Notes: generated by a model from the sequence alone, not told the origin. A stretch of 64,000 nucleotides of DNA from Planococcus chinensis (GCF_020071995.1 NZ_JABWTK010000002.1:434001-498000); one strand, 5' to 3'. Positions 1-9,857 are shown, numbered from the stretch's first letter. Numbers and translations are program-made.

Positions 1-131
1 CCCCACAGCCAGCTGTGGAAGACCATTTCTGTTTTTACTGCCTTCAATACAGCTGCATTGAGGAACCAACCGGACTGCATTTCGTCAATTCCATATAACG
101 TATAAAAAACCGTTCTAAACCCATATTTTCA

Positions 132-159
132 TTAGCTATTATCGATGATAACATATAAT
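132..159 (+). promoter_or_regulatory. candidate promoter of tagD-tagB
   Basis: A perfect TATAAT lies at 154-159 with a weak -35 (TTAGCT, 132-137) 16 bp upstream, about 60 bp before the tagD start. The -10 is convincing and the -35 is poor, so this is a candidate only. Nothing else recognisable was seen in the first 130 bases. Confidence 0.3.
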
Positions 160-219
160 ATGGTATCATAGCATGTTGACCTTAAACAGAAAATAAGCAA
201 TCCTGGAGTGAATAGATAT

Positions 220-612
220 ATGAAGAAAGTAATTACTTATGGAACATTTGACTTGATCCATCATGGACATATTAATATCTTGAAAAGAGCGAAAGATTTG
301 GGAGACTATTTGATTGTCGGCCTGTCTTCCGATGAATTCAATGCCATTAAAGGCAAAGCCGCTTACCATTCCTATGAAGAACGAAAACTGATTTTGGAAG
401 CGATTAAATACGTAGATGAAGTGATTCCGGAACATAACTGGGGACAGAAAGTAAGCGACATCCAATCGAACGGCGTTGAAACCTTTGTGATGGGTTCTGA
501 CTGGGAAGGCAAATTTGATGATTTGAGTGAGCATTGCGAAGTAGTTTACTTGCCTCGCACTGAAGGGATTTCCACTACTAAAATCAAAACCGATCTATTT
601 AACAAACAATGA
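220..612 (+). CDS. tagD: glycerol-3-phosphate cytidylyltransferase (TagD)
   Basis: Makes CDP-glycerol from CTP and sn-glycerol-3-phosphate, the activated donor for poly(glycerol phosphate) wall teichoic acid, in the cytoplasm. The 130-residue product matches the family length. It carries the nucleotidyltransferase signature: TYGTFDLIHHGHINILKRA near the N-terminus holds the HxGH site, and a late EGISTTKI segment corresponds to the RTxGISTT motif. The frame is open from a GTG at 208, but the ATG at 220 is preferred: GGAG at 205-208 is spaced 11 nt from it, and it gives the usual MKKVITYGTFDL start. The stop overlaps the tagB start by four bases (ATGA), so the two are translationally coupled. 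Confidence 0.95.
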   Translation: MKKVITYGTFDLIHHGHINILKRAKDLGDYLIVGLSSDEFNAIKGKAAYHSYEERKLILEAIKYVDEVIPEHNWGQKVSDIQSNGVETFVMGSDWEGKFDDLSEHCEVVYLPRTEGISTTKIKTDLFNKQ

Positions 613-1778
613 TCAAAGAAGCCGGAATTTCCATTTATCTCTTCCTGTTTAAACTTATCTTTGCCTTTTTTAGTTTGTTCCCATTAAAGAACAAAACAGT
701 TTTTCTGTCGTCTTTCGGGGATAATGCATACTTCCTGGCAAAAGAATTGGCGCAGTCTGAGAACCACCGAATCATTTTTATCAATCAGACACGATGCAAA
801 ATTGATTTTTCAACGATTCCGACTAAGAACAAAAAAATCTATGCGTTTGAGACGCTTAATATTTTGGATACGTTTTTATCCATTTATCACCTGGCTACGT
901 CCAAATATGTATTTGTGGATAATTACGCAGGCGTTTTATCGGTCATCCGGTTCCGTAAACAAGTGAAATGCGTTCAGTTATGGCATGCTGCCGGTGCTAT
1001 TAAAAAGTTTGGCTGGAGCGACCCAGAAACCGGTGCTCGGAGCGAACGCGCAAAATACAGATTTCAGCAGGTATACGACCGCTTTCAATATATCCCAGTG
1101 GGGTCACAGCAAATGGCGGATATTTTTGCCGAGTCGTTTCATGTAGACCAAAGCCATTTCATCTATACTGGTGTCCCCCAAACTGATTTTTACTTTGACG
1201 CCTCAGCAAAATCAAGAGGGTTGGCGCGAGTGAAGCATACATACCCGGTCATCGACGGGAAAAAAGTGGTGTTGTACGCCCCTACTTTCCGGAAAGATGC
1301 CTTGCACAAAATGGATTTGCATTTGGATGTATCTGAAGTAATCGAGAAACTCGGAGAAGAATATGTGCTGCTGATCCGGCTGCACCCTTCAGTCCAGGAA
1401 ACTGCTCAACTGCCGGATCATCCACGAGTACTTCTGGCAAGCGGCTACCCGCACATCAGTGAATTGCTGATAGCGAGTGATATCCTGATTACGGATTACT
1501 CATCTATACCGGTCGAGTTTTCGCTGCTGCGAAAGAAAATGATTTTCTTCACTTATGATTCCGAAGATTACGGGCGCACCCAAGGGTTATGGGCAGAAAA
1601 CAGTTTATACTTTCCAGGTCCGATTGCCAAGACGACTGGCCAGGTCATCGAGCACATTTTGGACCCTGAAATTGACTTCGAGAAAATCGACCGGTTCAAA
1701 GACCATTGGAATACTTATTCCACCGGCCAATCCACTGGCCAGTTAATTCAGGCCATCTATGCCGAGACAGATTTATAA
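609..1778 (+). CDS. tagB: CDP-glycerol:glycerophosphotransferase, TagB-like
   Basis: The product (389 aa) is a CDP-glycerol glycerophosphotransferase. By length and by coupling to tagD it is best read as the TagB primase, which adds the first glycerol phosphate to the undecaprenyl-PP-GlcNAc-ManNAc linkage unit at the inner membrane face. A hydrophobic, membrane-associating N-terminus (about residues 7-25) is followed by the catalytic WHAAG motif (about 125-129), an LHPS motif and ITDYSSI near the C-terminus, all typical of the TagB/TagF superfamily. It is shorter than TagF polymerases, which argues for the primase. The gene is second in a two-gene operon ended by a strong terminator. Confidence 0.88.
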   Translation: MIKEAGISIYLFLFKLIFAFFSLFPLKNKTVFLSSFGDNAYFLAKELAQSENHRIIFINQTRCKIDFSTIPTKNKKIYAFETLNILDTFLSIYHLATSKYVFVDNYAGVLSVIRFRKQVKCVQLWHAAGAIKKFGWSDPETGARSERAKYRFQQVYDRFQYIPVGSQQMADIFAESFHVDQSHFIYTGVPQTDFYFDASAKSRGLARVKHTYPVIDGKKVVLYAPTFRKDALHKMDLHLDVSEVIEKLGEEYVLLIRLHPSVQETAQLPDHPRVLLASGYPHISELLIASDILITDYSSIPVEFSLLRKKMIFFTYDSEDYGRTQGLWAENSLYFPGPIAKTTGQVIEHILDPEIDFEKIDRFKDHWNTYSTGQSTGQLIQAIYAETDL

Positions 1779-1781
1779 TAC

Positions 1782-1818
1782 AAAAAGCAATTCCTCCTTA
1801 GGGGGGAATTGCTTTTTG
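1782..1818. terminator. bidirectional intrinsic terminator after tagB and the GT2 gene
   Basis: A 16-bp near-perfect inverted repeat (AAAAAGCAATTCC... / ...GGAATTGCTTTTT) with a 3-nt loop lies between the convergent ends of tagB and the GT2 gene. It has A/T runs on both sides, so it can serve both strands. Confidence 0.85.
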
Positions 1819-1893
1819 TTTGTTTTGGGTTGTTGCAATCGAGTTTTCCTAATAACTTGAAATAGAATTTCCGTAATCAGGATTACCTTTTCA

Positions 1894-3444
1894 TCACTTC
1901 TTCAGAAATGGACGAAGTTTCGCTGCAACAAGGTCTTTCAACTGTTTTTTGTGCAATTTCATGCTTAAATTGCCGTAATTGGTCCTGTAAAGGGACAAAT
2001 TGAAGCTCCCTGCTTTCACATCTTGTATAGTTCGCAGGGCTTCGGGCAGCACTCGGATACGAGCTGGATTTGTCTTCGGATAAGACTCCAAACGGTAATA
2101 AAAATCGTAGACGGCTTCCTCTTTTTTTGCGAGCAGCTGTGTGGAATCAAGCAAAGCCACAAACGTGAGCTCTTCAAATGGATAACAGGCACCCGCTTGG
2201 GCCTGCTTGATTTGAAGAGGCGCCAATATTGTTTCTTGTCCGCTTGTCCGGTTAACCATGTAAAAGGTGCCTTCAGGAAGGAAAGAAGCTTTAGGAACCG
2301 TCAACTGCCCTTCCAGCCGCCACTGTGTTCCATGTCTCTCAATATGCTCTACTACCATCACCGGCTTAAAATAAGGTGTTACGTCATATTCCCGGCTTGC
2401 CCCTTTCAATACGAAACGATGTTCTTCCTGGACGACTGTGGGCGTATTTTCGGCATACATCAACATCTCGGAAAAAAGAAAAAGGTCTTCCGTATTGCCT
2501 CCTATTAACAAGTCGTACATGGTTTGCTCTTTGTCCGGCAATCTCTGTGCAATTTCCGCAGGTATACTCTTCAAGAAAGACAAGACTTGCTGTTCCCACT
2601 CTTTCTTATCCGCTTCGGCAATCAAGGCATATTTGATCACATGCAGCCGCAGCACATCCAACAGGCTTTTCAAATCATGCTCTTCAATAATCCGTTTCCC
2701 GATTCGCGATGCTGCGAGCCATTGGCGGTTTTCAGCCAGCGCTTCCAAACGGTGCGAAGTGTTTTCAAGCTTCATCTGCTGCTGGGTGATGGAAGGTTTG
2801 TCTTCATCTTCCCGAACTCGCCAATGATACACCACATCGGTCACTACCTGTATTTTTTTCGCCAGCACGGCGCCTTTCATCGTCAGCGCAAGGTCTTCGT
2901 AATACTTGCCTTCTTTGAAAGTTAACCCATTATCAACGAGCAGGCTCTTTTTCCATAATTTATTGCAGGCGATCGAGTCTTGAAGAAGTTCCGGTTTTTC
3001 TTCAAGCGTCGTCATTCCTGCTTGCTGGTACAAATTAAACTCCAAATGGCGTATCGGGACATACATGCGGCTTTCATTAAAACGCACCACTTTCCCTACC
3101 GCATAATCGGCATCATTCTTGGCAATCGCGGCAGCTAAAGAAGTAATGGCATTTTTCGGAATGGCATCATCGGCATCCAGGAAGAAAATGTAGTTGCCGC
3201 TGCTTAAACCGATTCCCCGGTTCCGGGTGTAGCCGAGCCCCCGGTTTTCCTGCGAATACAGTTTGATGCGTTTATCTGCTTCTGCGAATTTACGGACCAC
3301 GCCTTCGCTTACATCAGTAGAACCGTCATTGATCACAATGATTTCAAGGTTATGGTAAGACTGTCCACTCGCAGAAGCCAAACATTCTTCCAGATAAGGA
3401 AGAGCGTTGTAAACCGGAATGACGATTGAAATAAGTTCCTTCAT
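1894..3444 (-). CDS. family 2 glycosyltransferase with C-terminal extension
   Basis: A GT-A fold glycosyltransferase: the N-terminus ISIVIPVYNALPYLEECL, the NDGSTD motif (about 39-44) and the FFLDADD metal-binding DxD (about 90-95) are all clear. After roughly 230 residues of GT2 domain there is a long C-terminal region of about 280 residues without a motif I recognise. This architecture resembles TarS/TarP-type wall teichoic acid glycosyltransferases, and the location beside tag genes suggests it decorates teichoic acid with a sugar. The substrate cannot be read from sequence. The start follows an AAGGAG site (about 3454-3459). A terminator separates it from the upstream GT2-TagF gene, so it probably has its own promoter or depends on readthrough. 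Confidence 0.85.
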   Translation of the reverse strand: MKELISIVIPVYNALPYLEECLASASGQSYHNLEIIVINDGSTDVSEGVVRKFAEADKRIKLYSQENRGLGYTRNRGIGLSSGNYIFFLDADDAIPKNAITSLAAAIAKNDADYAVGKVVRFNESRMYVPIRHLEFNLYQQAGMTTLEEKPELLQDSIACNKLWKKSLLVDNGLTFKEGKYYEDLALTMKGAVLAKKIQVVTDVVYHWRVREDEDKPSITQQQMKLENTSHRLEALAENRQWLAASRIGKRIIEEHDLKSLLDVLRLHVIKYALIAEADKKEWEQQVLSFLKSIPAEIAQRLPDKEQTMYDLLIGGNTEDLFLFSEMLMYAENTPTVVQEEHRFVLKGASREYDVTPYFKPVMVVEHIERHGTQWRLEGQLTVPKASFLPEGTFYMVNRTSGQETILAPLQIKQAQAGACYPFEELTFVALLDSTQLLAKKEEAVYDFYYRLESYPKTNPARIRVLPEALRTIQDVKAGSFNLSLYRTNYGNLSMKLHKKQLKDLVAAKLRPFLKK

Positions 3445-3473
3445 CGAACCATCTCCTTTCCCCTAATAGAAAC

Positions 3474-3502
3474 AAAAAGAGTTGCCGGGTAGCAACTCTT
3501 TT
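3474..3502 (-). terminator. intrinsic terminator of the galE-tagGH-tagF-like operon
   Basis: Stem AAAAGAGTTGC / GCAACTCTTTT with a 6-nt loop lies immediately after the stop of the GT2-TagF gene, with A/T runs on both flanks. Confidence 0.8.
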
Positions 3503-3504
3503 CG

Positions 3505-6177
3505 TCATTTACGGCTGAAAACCTTCTCAATTACTTTTGCAGAAGCCTGGCCGTCTTCCAAACTGCCAAATTCTCCAACAAACCGTTCCAAATCGAAAGA
3601 GAAAGCATTCAATGCTTCAGGCTGATTAACATAATGCAATACTTCATCAATCGTTTGGCATACAGGACCAGGTGCAAGTTCAGCAAAATCGAAGTACATG
3701 CCGCGTCTTGTAATATACTCCTCCAGGTCGTAGCAGTATAAAATAATCGGCCGCTTCAACAAGGCGAAATCGAACATGACAGAAGAATAATCGGTAATCA
3801 GTACATCCGCCAGCAAATACAGCTCCTGGATATCCTGGTACGTCGAAGCATTGATAATGTTCGCAGGAAGCTCCATTTGCGAGATTTTCTCTGACAAGAG
3901 ATAATGCAGACGCAATAACACGACGTCATTTTCACCAATCTCCTTGCTCAGGTTCTGGACATCATCCAATACCTTTTGGAAAGAATTCGGATCCCAATCA
4001 CGGAATGTCGGGGCAAAAAGAATGACCTGCTTGTCATTGGACAAACCGAAATGCTGCTGGACTCTGCGTTTGACATCTTCAGGCTGCCGGATCAGCAAAT
4101 CGTTTCGCGGATAACCGGTTTCCAGGATTTCTCCGCCGTAGCGGAAGCCTCTCCGTAAAATATCACTTGTGTAGCGGTTCGGTGAAATCAAGTAATCCCA
4201 TGCTTCTGTTTGAAGCTTTAATCTCGTCAACTCATTTTTTGCCGGCAATTTCTTCTGGTCATAACCCATCTTCTTTAAAGGAGTTCCATGCCAAGTCTGC
4301 ACATAAACCTGATCCACTTTTTTCTTCGCCAAGTGGGCAATCCCCTGATTGTCCACCCAGTACTTCGCGCGGTTCAAATAATAAAGATGCTTCAGGCTAT
4401 TCCGCTTCACTTTAATGGGTGATCCAGGAATGTCTACTTGCCCGGGTTCCTGTAGCGACCAAATAAATTTAAACTTCTGGCCTGATTGGAGCAGCTGTTC
4501 ATAAATGTATTTAGGGCTGTCACTGTATTGTTTCCCCATATGGCTCTCAAATAATACCCAGTTTGACCGGACAGGCAATTTCGGAATGAATCTTTCCATC
4601 AACTTTTGGAACGCCGATGGTTTAGCCGGCTTTTTCTTCTCGCCTTGTGCTAATTTTCTCCGTTCCATTTTCCACTTCAACTGATCAGTGAACTTTGTAG
4701 GATTCACACGGATAGCGAAAGAGTTCTTGTCATTGATGAAAATGCTTTTTGACAATCCGTCTTCCTTAAATTCGATATTGGGCAGCTCACTGACATTGGA
4801 ATTTTTAACAAGCACGCGGTGAAGGTTCCCCATATGTTTCACGTACAAAGACAAATAATAATTTCCGGCTGTCAGGTTCTGAATATCAAAAACAACTTTT
4901 TCATCCGCTGATTTTTCAGCTGTCAAAACTTCTCCCGTTTGCCGGTTCCGCAATACCCAAAAAGAAACAAATTCAGATTCCGCAATCGAATTCACTTGAA
5001 TCTCGCCTTTAAACGAAAAAGTTTCTTGGGTCATCTTGATTTCCGTAATCGCATAATCGATTTCCGGTTTTTCGATTTTCAGGAATTTCTCAGAATTCCT
5101 GGCAGGCATTGAAGGTTTAAAGTAGTATTGGCTGCCAACGTTATAAATGCGTTCCGTTTTAGTCGGCAACCCGTTTATATAATTGACATAGTCTTCAAAA
5201 GCTTCAACGTCGCCGATATACAATAAGTAATATAAAATACGGTCACGTTCGGAAAGAGGCATGAACGAATACTCATCCATTACTTCATGCAAATACTCAT
5301 GGATCATTTTATGGAAACGGACTTTATAGTCTTCATCATATTGCAGATAATCGTTCGTATACAATTTCAAATCATGGCGGAGAAATTTGCTGTTCTTTTC
5401 CTTCTGGTATAGGATTGCGCCATTTTCTCGCAGGAACTGGTCAAAATAACGGTGAGCAATAATCCGGTTTTCGAAGTTCTCGAATTCATGACGCCGATTT
5501 GTAATCGATTTCGCATCTGCATTTTCCACTACACGCCAGTAATAGACGGGTTCCGGTATGACACTGATGGATTCTGCCAAAAAATACGCTTTCCCGGTAA
5601 AAACAACATCTTCATAATGGATGCCTTCCGGAAACCGAAGACTGTGGCGATCCAGAAACGAGCGTTTATAAATCTTGTTGACGGATAAGCTATCAAAAAG
5701 CATATACGTAAATTCACGAATGTTGAAGTTGATGCGTTCTCTCGAATAAATCTGGTTATGATACCAAATTTCATAATTATTGGTCCGGATAACTTGACCG
5801 GCAACAAAATCAGAATCGGTGCGTTCAATGGCTTCCACCATTTTTTCACAGGCATCAATTGTGTACCAATCATCCCCATCCAAGAACATTACATACTCAC
5901 CTGTTGTATGCGCAATCCCAGTATTCCGCGGCGTACTGCAGCCGCCACTGTTTTCCGTTAAATGGATCGCCTTGAATCTGGGCTTTCCTTCTACAAAACG
6001 GTCGATCAGCTCACCAGTCCGGTCGGAAGAAAAATCATTGACAACGACAACTTCAAAATCATCATAAGTTTGCTCATGAAGCGATTCGAGTGCTTCATCA
6101 ATATATAATTCATTGTTAAACGCAATGACAACTACGGAGAGTTTCGGACGTTTATTCATTTGGGTTTTACTGTCCAT
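3505..6177 (-). CDS. bifunctional GT2 glycosyltransferase / CDP-glycerol glycerophosphotransferase (TagF-like fusion)
   Basis: Two catalytic modules in one 890-residue chain. The N-terminal GT2 domain has LSVVVIAFNNELYIDEAL, VVNDFSSD and the FLDGDDW DxD motif. A middle linker of about 200 residues is probably beta-rich. The C-terminal third is a TagF-type polymerase domain with QTWHGTPLKKMG, a RLHY segment and ITDYSSVMFDF. The second module should extend poly(glycerol phosphate) from CDP-glycerol, while the first probably adds a sugar to it. Start choice: the frame is open from 6219, but GGAGGG at 6185-6190 sits 7 nt before the ATG at 6177, which gives an 11-bp overlap with the upstream GT4 gene. 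There is no separate full-length tagF in the window, so this may be the main polymerase. Confidence 0.85.
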   Translation of the reverse strand: MDSKTQMNKRPKLSVVVIAFNNELYIDEALESLHEQTYDDFEVVVVNDFSSDRTGELIDRFVEGKPRFKAIHLTENSGGCSTPRNTGIAHTTGEYVMFLDGDDWYTIDACEKMVEAIERTDSDFVAGQVIRTNNYEIWYHNQIYSRERINFNIREFTYMLFDSLSVNKIYKRSFLDRHSLRFPEGIHYEDVVFTGKAYFLAESISVIPEPVYYWRVVENADAKSITNRRHEFENFENRIIAHRYFDQFLRENGAILYQKEKNSKFLRHDLKLYTNDYLQYDEDYKVRFHKMIHEYLHEVMDEYSFMPLSERDRILYYLLYIGDVEAFEDYVNYINGLPTKTERIYNVGSQYYFKPSMPARNSEKFLKIEKPEIDYAITEIKMTQETFSFKGEIQVNSIAESEFVSFWVLRNRQTGEVLTAEKSADEKVVFDIQNLTAGNYYLSLYVKHMGNLHRVLVKNSNVSELPNIEFKEDGLSKSIFINDKNSFAIRVNPTKFTDQLKWKMERRKLAQGEKKKPAKPSAFQKLMERFIPKLPVRSNWVLFESHMGKQYSDSPKYIYEQLLQSGQKFKFIWSLQEPGQVDIPGSPIKVKRNSLKHLYYLNRAKYWVDNQGIAHLAKKKVDQVYVQTWHGTPLKKMGYDQKKLPAKNELTRLKLQTEAWDYLISPNRYTSDILRRGFRYGGEILETGYPRNDLLIRQPEDVKRRVQQHFGLSNDKQVILFAPTFRDWDPNSFQKVLDDVQNLSKEIGENDVVLLRLHYLLSEKISQMELPANIINASTYQDIQELYLLADVLITDYSSVMFDFALLKRPIILYCYDLEEYITRRGMYFDFAELAPGPVCQTIDEVLHYVNQPEALNAFSFDLERFVGEFGSLEDGQASAKVIEKVFSRK

Positions 6178-7339
6178 CCAGATTCCCTCCCAGTTCTTCA
6201 AAAAGATCATACCATTCATTTTTTATAACTTGCCGATCAAATTTCAGGCTGCTGTTAAAGGCATTTTCACTGAATGCATAAAATAGTTCTGGATTCTGCG
6301 CCAAACGTTTGATGTGGCGGGAAAGAAGCTGAGTATCTCCGACGGGCGTGATAAACCCGTTTTGGTACTCCTCAACAATTTCACGGATTCCCGGTGCACA
6401 GTCTGAAGAAATGCAGGGCAATCCGCATGACTGGGCCTCAATCAGGGACATCGGCAATCCTTCCGCTTTTGAAGACAGCACAAAGAAACTGGCGTCTTCA
6501 AGTGCTGCTTGAATATCTTCTGTTTGGCCTTCAAGGAATATACGCTGTTCCATGCCAAAAATCCGGATAAGGCTCTTCAGTGATTTTTCTGCTGGCCCAT
6601 CACCGTAAATGTGCAGAGTCCAGTCCGGAATATCGGCCGCAGCTTTGGCAAATGCCTCAATCAGCAGATCAAATCCTTTGTCTTCAATCAGCCGGCCTGA
6701 AGAAATAATTTTTTTATTTTTGTATAAAGCTTCCGGTGCGTTAAAACGGCGGAAAGGTGTGGGATTGTACATGACCCCCGTATTCGTAAATCCGATTTCC
6801 TGGAAGTGTTCGGCATCTTTTTGCGTCAGCAGCAAAAATTTTGAGACCTGACGGTAATAACTCAAAATTCGTTTATAGCGTTTTGAGCCTTTTGCAGCCG
6901 CTACACTTTCATGGCTTTGGCCAATGATCTTGATATTTTGCTTGTACAACAAAGGACGAATCCATTGCATGCCGTAAACTTGGATAGCAATGACAAACAC
7001 CTCTTCATCGCCGTAGCTTTTAAAAAATTCTTCAACTTCGTTGCGTTTCTTTTTCAGCAAATAGCGGCGCTTCAATTCTTTTTGCACTTTCACAAACTTA
7101 AAATCCCTCAAGTTTGAGGAAATTTCAATTGCCTGAGGCGCACGGTATTTCGGATGCAGAACTTTAACCGGAACATCAGCAGAAAAATAGCTGGGCACAT
7201 TTTTCTGCTCATTAATGCTTAAGATGGCCACATTATGGCCGTCTGCCCGGAATTCTTCGGTCAAAATAGAAGCAACACGCTGGGCGCCGCCATGGTTATT
7301 ATATTCATTTATTAGAAAAACGACATTCTTGCTTTGCAT
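6167..7339 (-). CDS. family 4 glycosyltransferase
   Basis: A GT-B fold retaining glycosyltransferase of 390 residues. The N-terminal domain starts VVFLINEYNNHGGAQRVA, with the glycine-rich donor-fold loop. The C-terminal GT1 domain has SSGRLIEDKGFDLLIEAFA and the EGLPMSLIEAQSCGLPCI motif whose first Glu contacts the nucleotide sugar. The frame is open back to 7456 and would overlap tagH by 86 bases. The ATG at 7339 is preferred because AAGGAG (7347-7352) lies 7 nt upstream and the protein then begins with the family's first beta strand. Its position between tagH and the TagF-like gene suggests a role in teichoic acid glycosylation or linkage synthesis; the sugar is unknown. Confidence 0.87.
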   Translation of the reverse strand: MQSKNVVFLINEYNNHGGAQRVASILTEEFRADGHNVAILSINEQKNVPSYFSADVPVKVLHPKYRAPQAIEISSNLRDFKFVKVQKELKRRYLLKKKRNEVEEFFKSYGDEEVFVIAIQVYGMQWIRPLLYKQNIKIIGQSHESVAAAKGSKRYKRILSYYRQVSKFLLLTQKDAEHFQEIGFTNTGVMYNPTPFRRFNAPEALYKNKKIISSGRLIEDKGFDLLIEAFAKAAADIPDWTLHIYGDGPAEKSLKSLIRIFGMEQRIFLEGQTEDIQAALEDASFFVLSSKAEGLPMSLIEAQSCGLPCISSDCAPGIREIVEEYQNGFITPVGDTQLLSRHIKRLAQNPELFYAFSENAFNSSLKFDRQVIKNEWYDLFEELGGNLDGQ

Positions 7340-7370
7340 GAAACTACTCCTTGCGAACATATTAGTGGCT

Positions 7371-9005
7371 CTATCCGATTGCTTCTTGCAGCTGGCGGTC
7401 TTTTTTCTCCAAGCGGAGATATTTTGTAGCCGTTTTGACTTCAATCGCTTCTTCATTCAAAATGTATGGCTCGGCCGGGTATGCCGGCTGTTTTGATGCC
7501 CATACGAGGTTGACCAGTTCATACCCTGGCTCTCCGTTCATCCGGTATGTCAGATGGCTTTCATAGGAACCTCTAGCAAGCTGCGACAAATCGATTGCTA
7601 CATCAAATCGAGAGAAATTGTAGACTTTACCTTGCGGGTTGTATACCGGATTTTCTGTAATTTCTTCCGTTTCATTGACCAAGGCAGGAAACGCAAAGCG
7701 CTCAAATGTCTCCAGGTTCGTCAGATAGAAGACCATAGATGCCGCATCTGCCGTTCTTGTTTCATAACCGCGGACAAATGCCACGCCTTCGATGTAGACG
7801 TATGAATCGTCAAACCAGATTTTGTTTACTTGCTGTTCCAGCTTCTCGCGGTTTTCAATTGCTAATTGGAGTGCATTGTTTTGGATGGAAAACTTATAAT
7901 TAAAACGGTTTTGAATGCCGTCTGTTTGCTCTATAATTTCTGATTTGCCAGCCCACAACGAAAATTCCACAGGTTCCCCGCTTTCATCATACGTCCGTGC
8001 GCTAAAAGAGAATCTCCCCGGTTTAAAAAACAGCGGGAACTCTTTTGAGCTGAGCCGGACCGAAAAGCCTTTTTCACCTTTTGAAAGTGGTTTCACTGCC
8101 AGTTCTCCGGTTCTCATATCCCGGATTGCCAGATCAAATCTTTCAGAAACATCCTTTTGATTGTGGTCGTGCAAATAACCATTTAACGTGATGGAGAACC
8201 CTTCATCTTCCGCTGTTCCGTATACCACTTGTTCAATTGAATGTTTGTACTCGATTTCAGCGCGGACTGACTCGATTGATTTTCTGCCGCTCATGAATTC
8301 CTCATAAAGCGAACCGACAAATTTCGAATCCCCGTACGTAATCAATTCACCTTGGTGGATCCAGGCCGCTTTTGAACAAAACGATTCGACAGCATTATTG
8401 TCATGGCTGACAAAAATGATTGTTTTTCCTTGTTCTTTGAATTCATTCATTTTGTTCATACATTTCTTCCGAAACACCGAATCACCGACCGCCAGTGCTT
8501 CATCGACAATCAGAATATCCGGGTCGACATTGACCGAAATGGCAAAACCGAGTTTTGACTTCATCCCAGCCGAATAGTTCTTGACCGGCTGGCCAATAAA
8601 TTCCCCAAGTTCTGAAAACTCGATGATATCATCGACTTTATCCAGCATTTCTTCTTTCGTGTAGCCAAGCAATGTGCCTTTCATAAAGATGTTATCGTAC
8701 CCGCTGAGTTCCGAATCAATGCCGGAACTCACATCAAGAAATACGATGGAGCCATGGACATCAACCGTTCCATTTGTCGGTTCAGTAATGCCCGCAATGA
8801 CTTTCAGCAAGGTTGATTTCCCGGAACCGTTCTTCCCTAAAATGCCGATCGATTCCCCTTTTGGAAAATCGAGCGACACGTCACGCAGCGCGTAAAAATC
8901 TTTATGGAACTTTTTCCGTGTAATCACTTCTTTGATCGGACCCCAAGGGTCTTTATATAAACTATATTTCTTCGTTAAATTTTTGATGCTAACTGCAATT
9001 TCCAT
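7371..9005 (-). CDS. tagH: teichoic acid export ATP-binding protein TagH
   Basis: ATPase of the TagGH ABC exporter, which flips finished wall teichoic acid across the membrane. The N-terminal ABC domain shows Walker A GKNGSGKS (about 57-64), the degenerate signature YSAGM (about 144-148) typical of polysaccharide exporters, Walker B DILIVDEA (about 163-170) and the H-loop FVSHD. The remaining roughly 300 residues form the long C-terminal extension seen in TagH (total 544 aa, close to B. subtilis TagH). The gene follows tagG with a 26-bp gap, and AAAGGCGG precedes the ATG. Confidence 0.93.
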   Translation of the reverse strand: MEIAVSIKNLTKKYSLYKDPWGPIKEVITRKKFHKDFYALRDVSLDFPKGESIGILGKNGSGKSTLLKVIAGITEPTNGTVDVHGSIVFLDVSSGIDSELSGYDNIFMKGTLLGYTKEEMLDKVDDIIEFSELGEFIGQPVKNYSAGMKSKLGFAISVNVDPDILIVDEALAVGDSVFRKKCMNKMNEFKEQGKTIIFVSHDNNAVESFCSKAAWIHQGELITYGDSKFVGSLYEEFMSGRKSIESVRAEIEYKHSIEQVVYGTAEDEGFSITLNGYLHDHNQKDVSERFDLAIRDMRTGELAVKPLSKGEKGFSVRLSSKEFPLFFKPGRFSFSARTYDESGEPVEFSLWAGKSEIIEQTDGIQNRFNYKFSIQNNALQLAIENREKLEQQVNKIWFDDSYVYIEGVAFVRGYETRTADAASMVFYLTNLETFERFAFPALVNETEEITENPVYNPQGKVYNFSRFDVAIDLSQLARGSYESHLTYRMNGEPGYELVNLVWASKQPAYPAEPYILNEEAIEVKTATKYLRLEKKDRQLQEAIG

Positions 9006-9031
9006 TTCAATCCGCCTTTCACGAGCGAAAG

Positions 9032-9823
9032 TTATAAAGTATCAAGGAATATCGGTTTCATCCGCTTGTGCAGATAATTTCCTAATAAGAAGAAGACCAA
9101 GACCAGAACCCAGAAGTACAAAGTATAAACCGGCTGGTCCCAAAAACCGACACCATAAAAGAACGAATCGCGATAGCCTTGGACAATGTAATGGAAAGGA
9201 TTGAGTTTGATCACTTTTTCCAGCATCCCTAAGTTATCGGCAGACCAGAAAATTGGCGTCATCCAGAACAGGAACACCAATATCGTATCCAAAAAGCGGC
9301 CGAAGTCCTTGCTTACCGCCACAAGCGGCGCCGTTACTGAGCCGATTCCGAGCAGCAGCATAATAGCCGCAAAATCGTAATAAATCAGCTGCAAATTATA
9401 AATCGATACAGTTTGCAGTGTGAAAGCCATTCCGATAAAAATGACGGCAAGCAAAATCAAGTGGATGTAATAAGAATATAAAATTTGGACTGCCGGTAAT
9501 ATGGCAATCGGAAATGGTGTATTCTTGATGATCGACCGTTTGCTGCGGAACGATTTCTGTGTCAGCCGGAAGCCGTCATTGAGCAAAAACCAGGCCACCA
9601 TGCCGATGGCAAGCCAAGCGAAGTATGGTGCTCCGTTGACAGGGCCGCCAGCCCGGGCGCCGATGCTAAAAACAAACCAGAACACGGCAATGCGCATCAG
9701 CGGATTGACAAGTCCCCAGACAAAGCCTAATAAAGTTCCTGCGTATTCTCTTTTCATTTCTTGCAAGGAAAGGGAATGGATCATTTTTCGACGTTTCCAC
9801 ATTTCCTTATATATATCAAACAT
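9032..9823 (-). CDS. tagG: teichoic acid export permease TagG
   Basis: An ABC-2 type integral membrane permease of 263 residues with about six hydrophobic segments. An amphipathic N-terminus (MIHSLSLQEMKREY, then GFVWGLVNPL) matches polysaccharide/teichoic acid exporters of the TagG/KpsM type. It pairs with TagH immediately downstream to form the exporter. An AAAGGAG site precedes the ATG by 7 nt. galE is 34 bp upstream, so the two are very probably co-transcribed. Confidence 0.93.
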   Translation of the reverse strand: MFDIYKEMWKRRKMIHSLSLQEMKREYAGTLLGFVWGLVNPLMRIAVFWFVFSIGARAGGPVNGAPYFAWLAIGMVAWFLLNDGFRLTQKSFRSKRSIIKNTPFPIAILPAVQILYSYYIHLILLAVIFIGMAFTLQTVSIYNLQLIYYDFAAIMLLLGIGSVTAPLVAVSKDFGRFLDTILVFLFWMTPIFWSADNLGMLEKVIKLNPFHYIVQGYRDSFFYGVGFWDQPVYTLYFWVLVLVFFLLGNYLHKRMKPIFLDTL

Positions 9824-9857
9824 AGGCTTTCTCCTTTATTGCTCTCTGGAACACATT

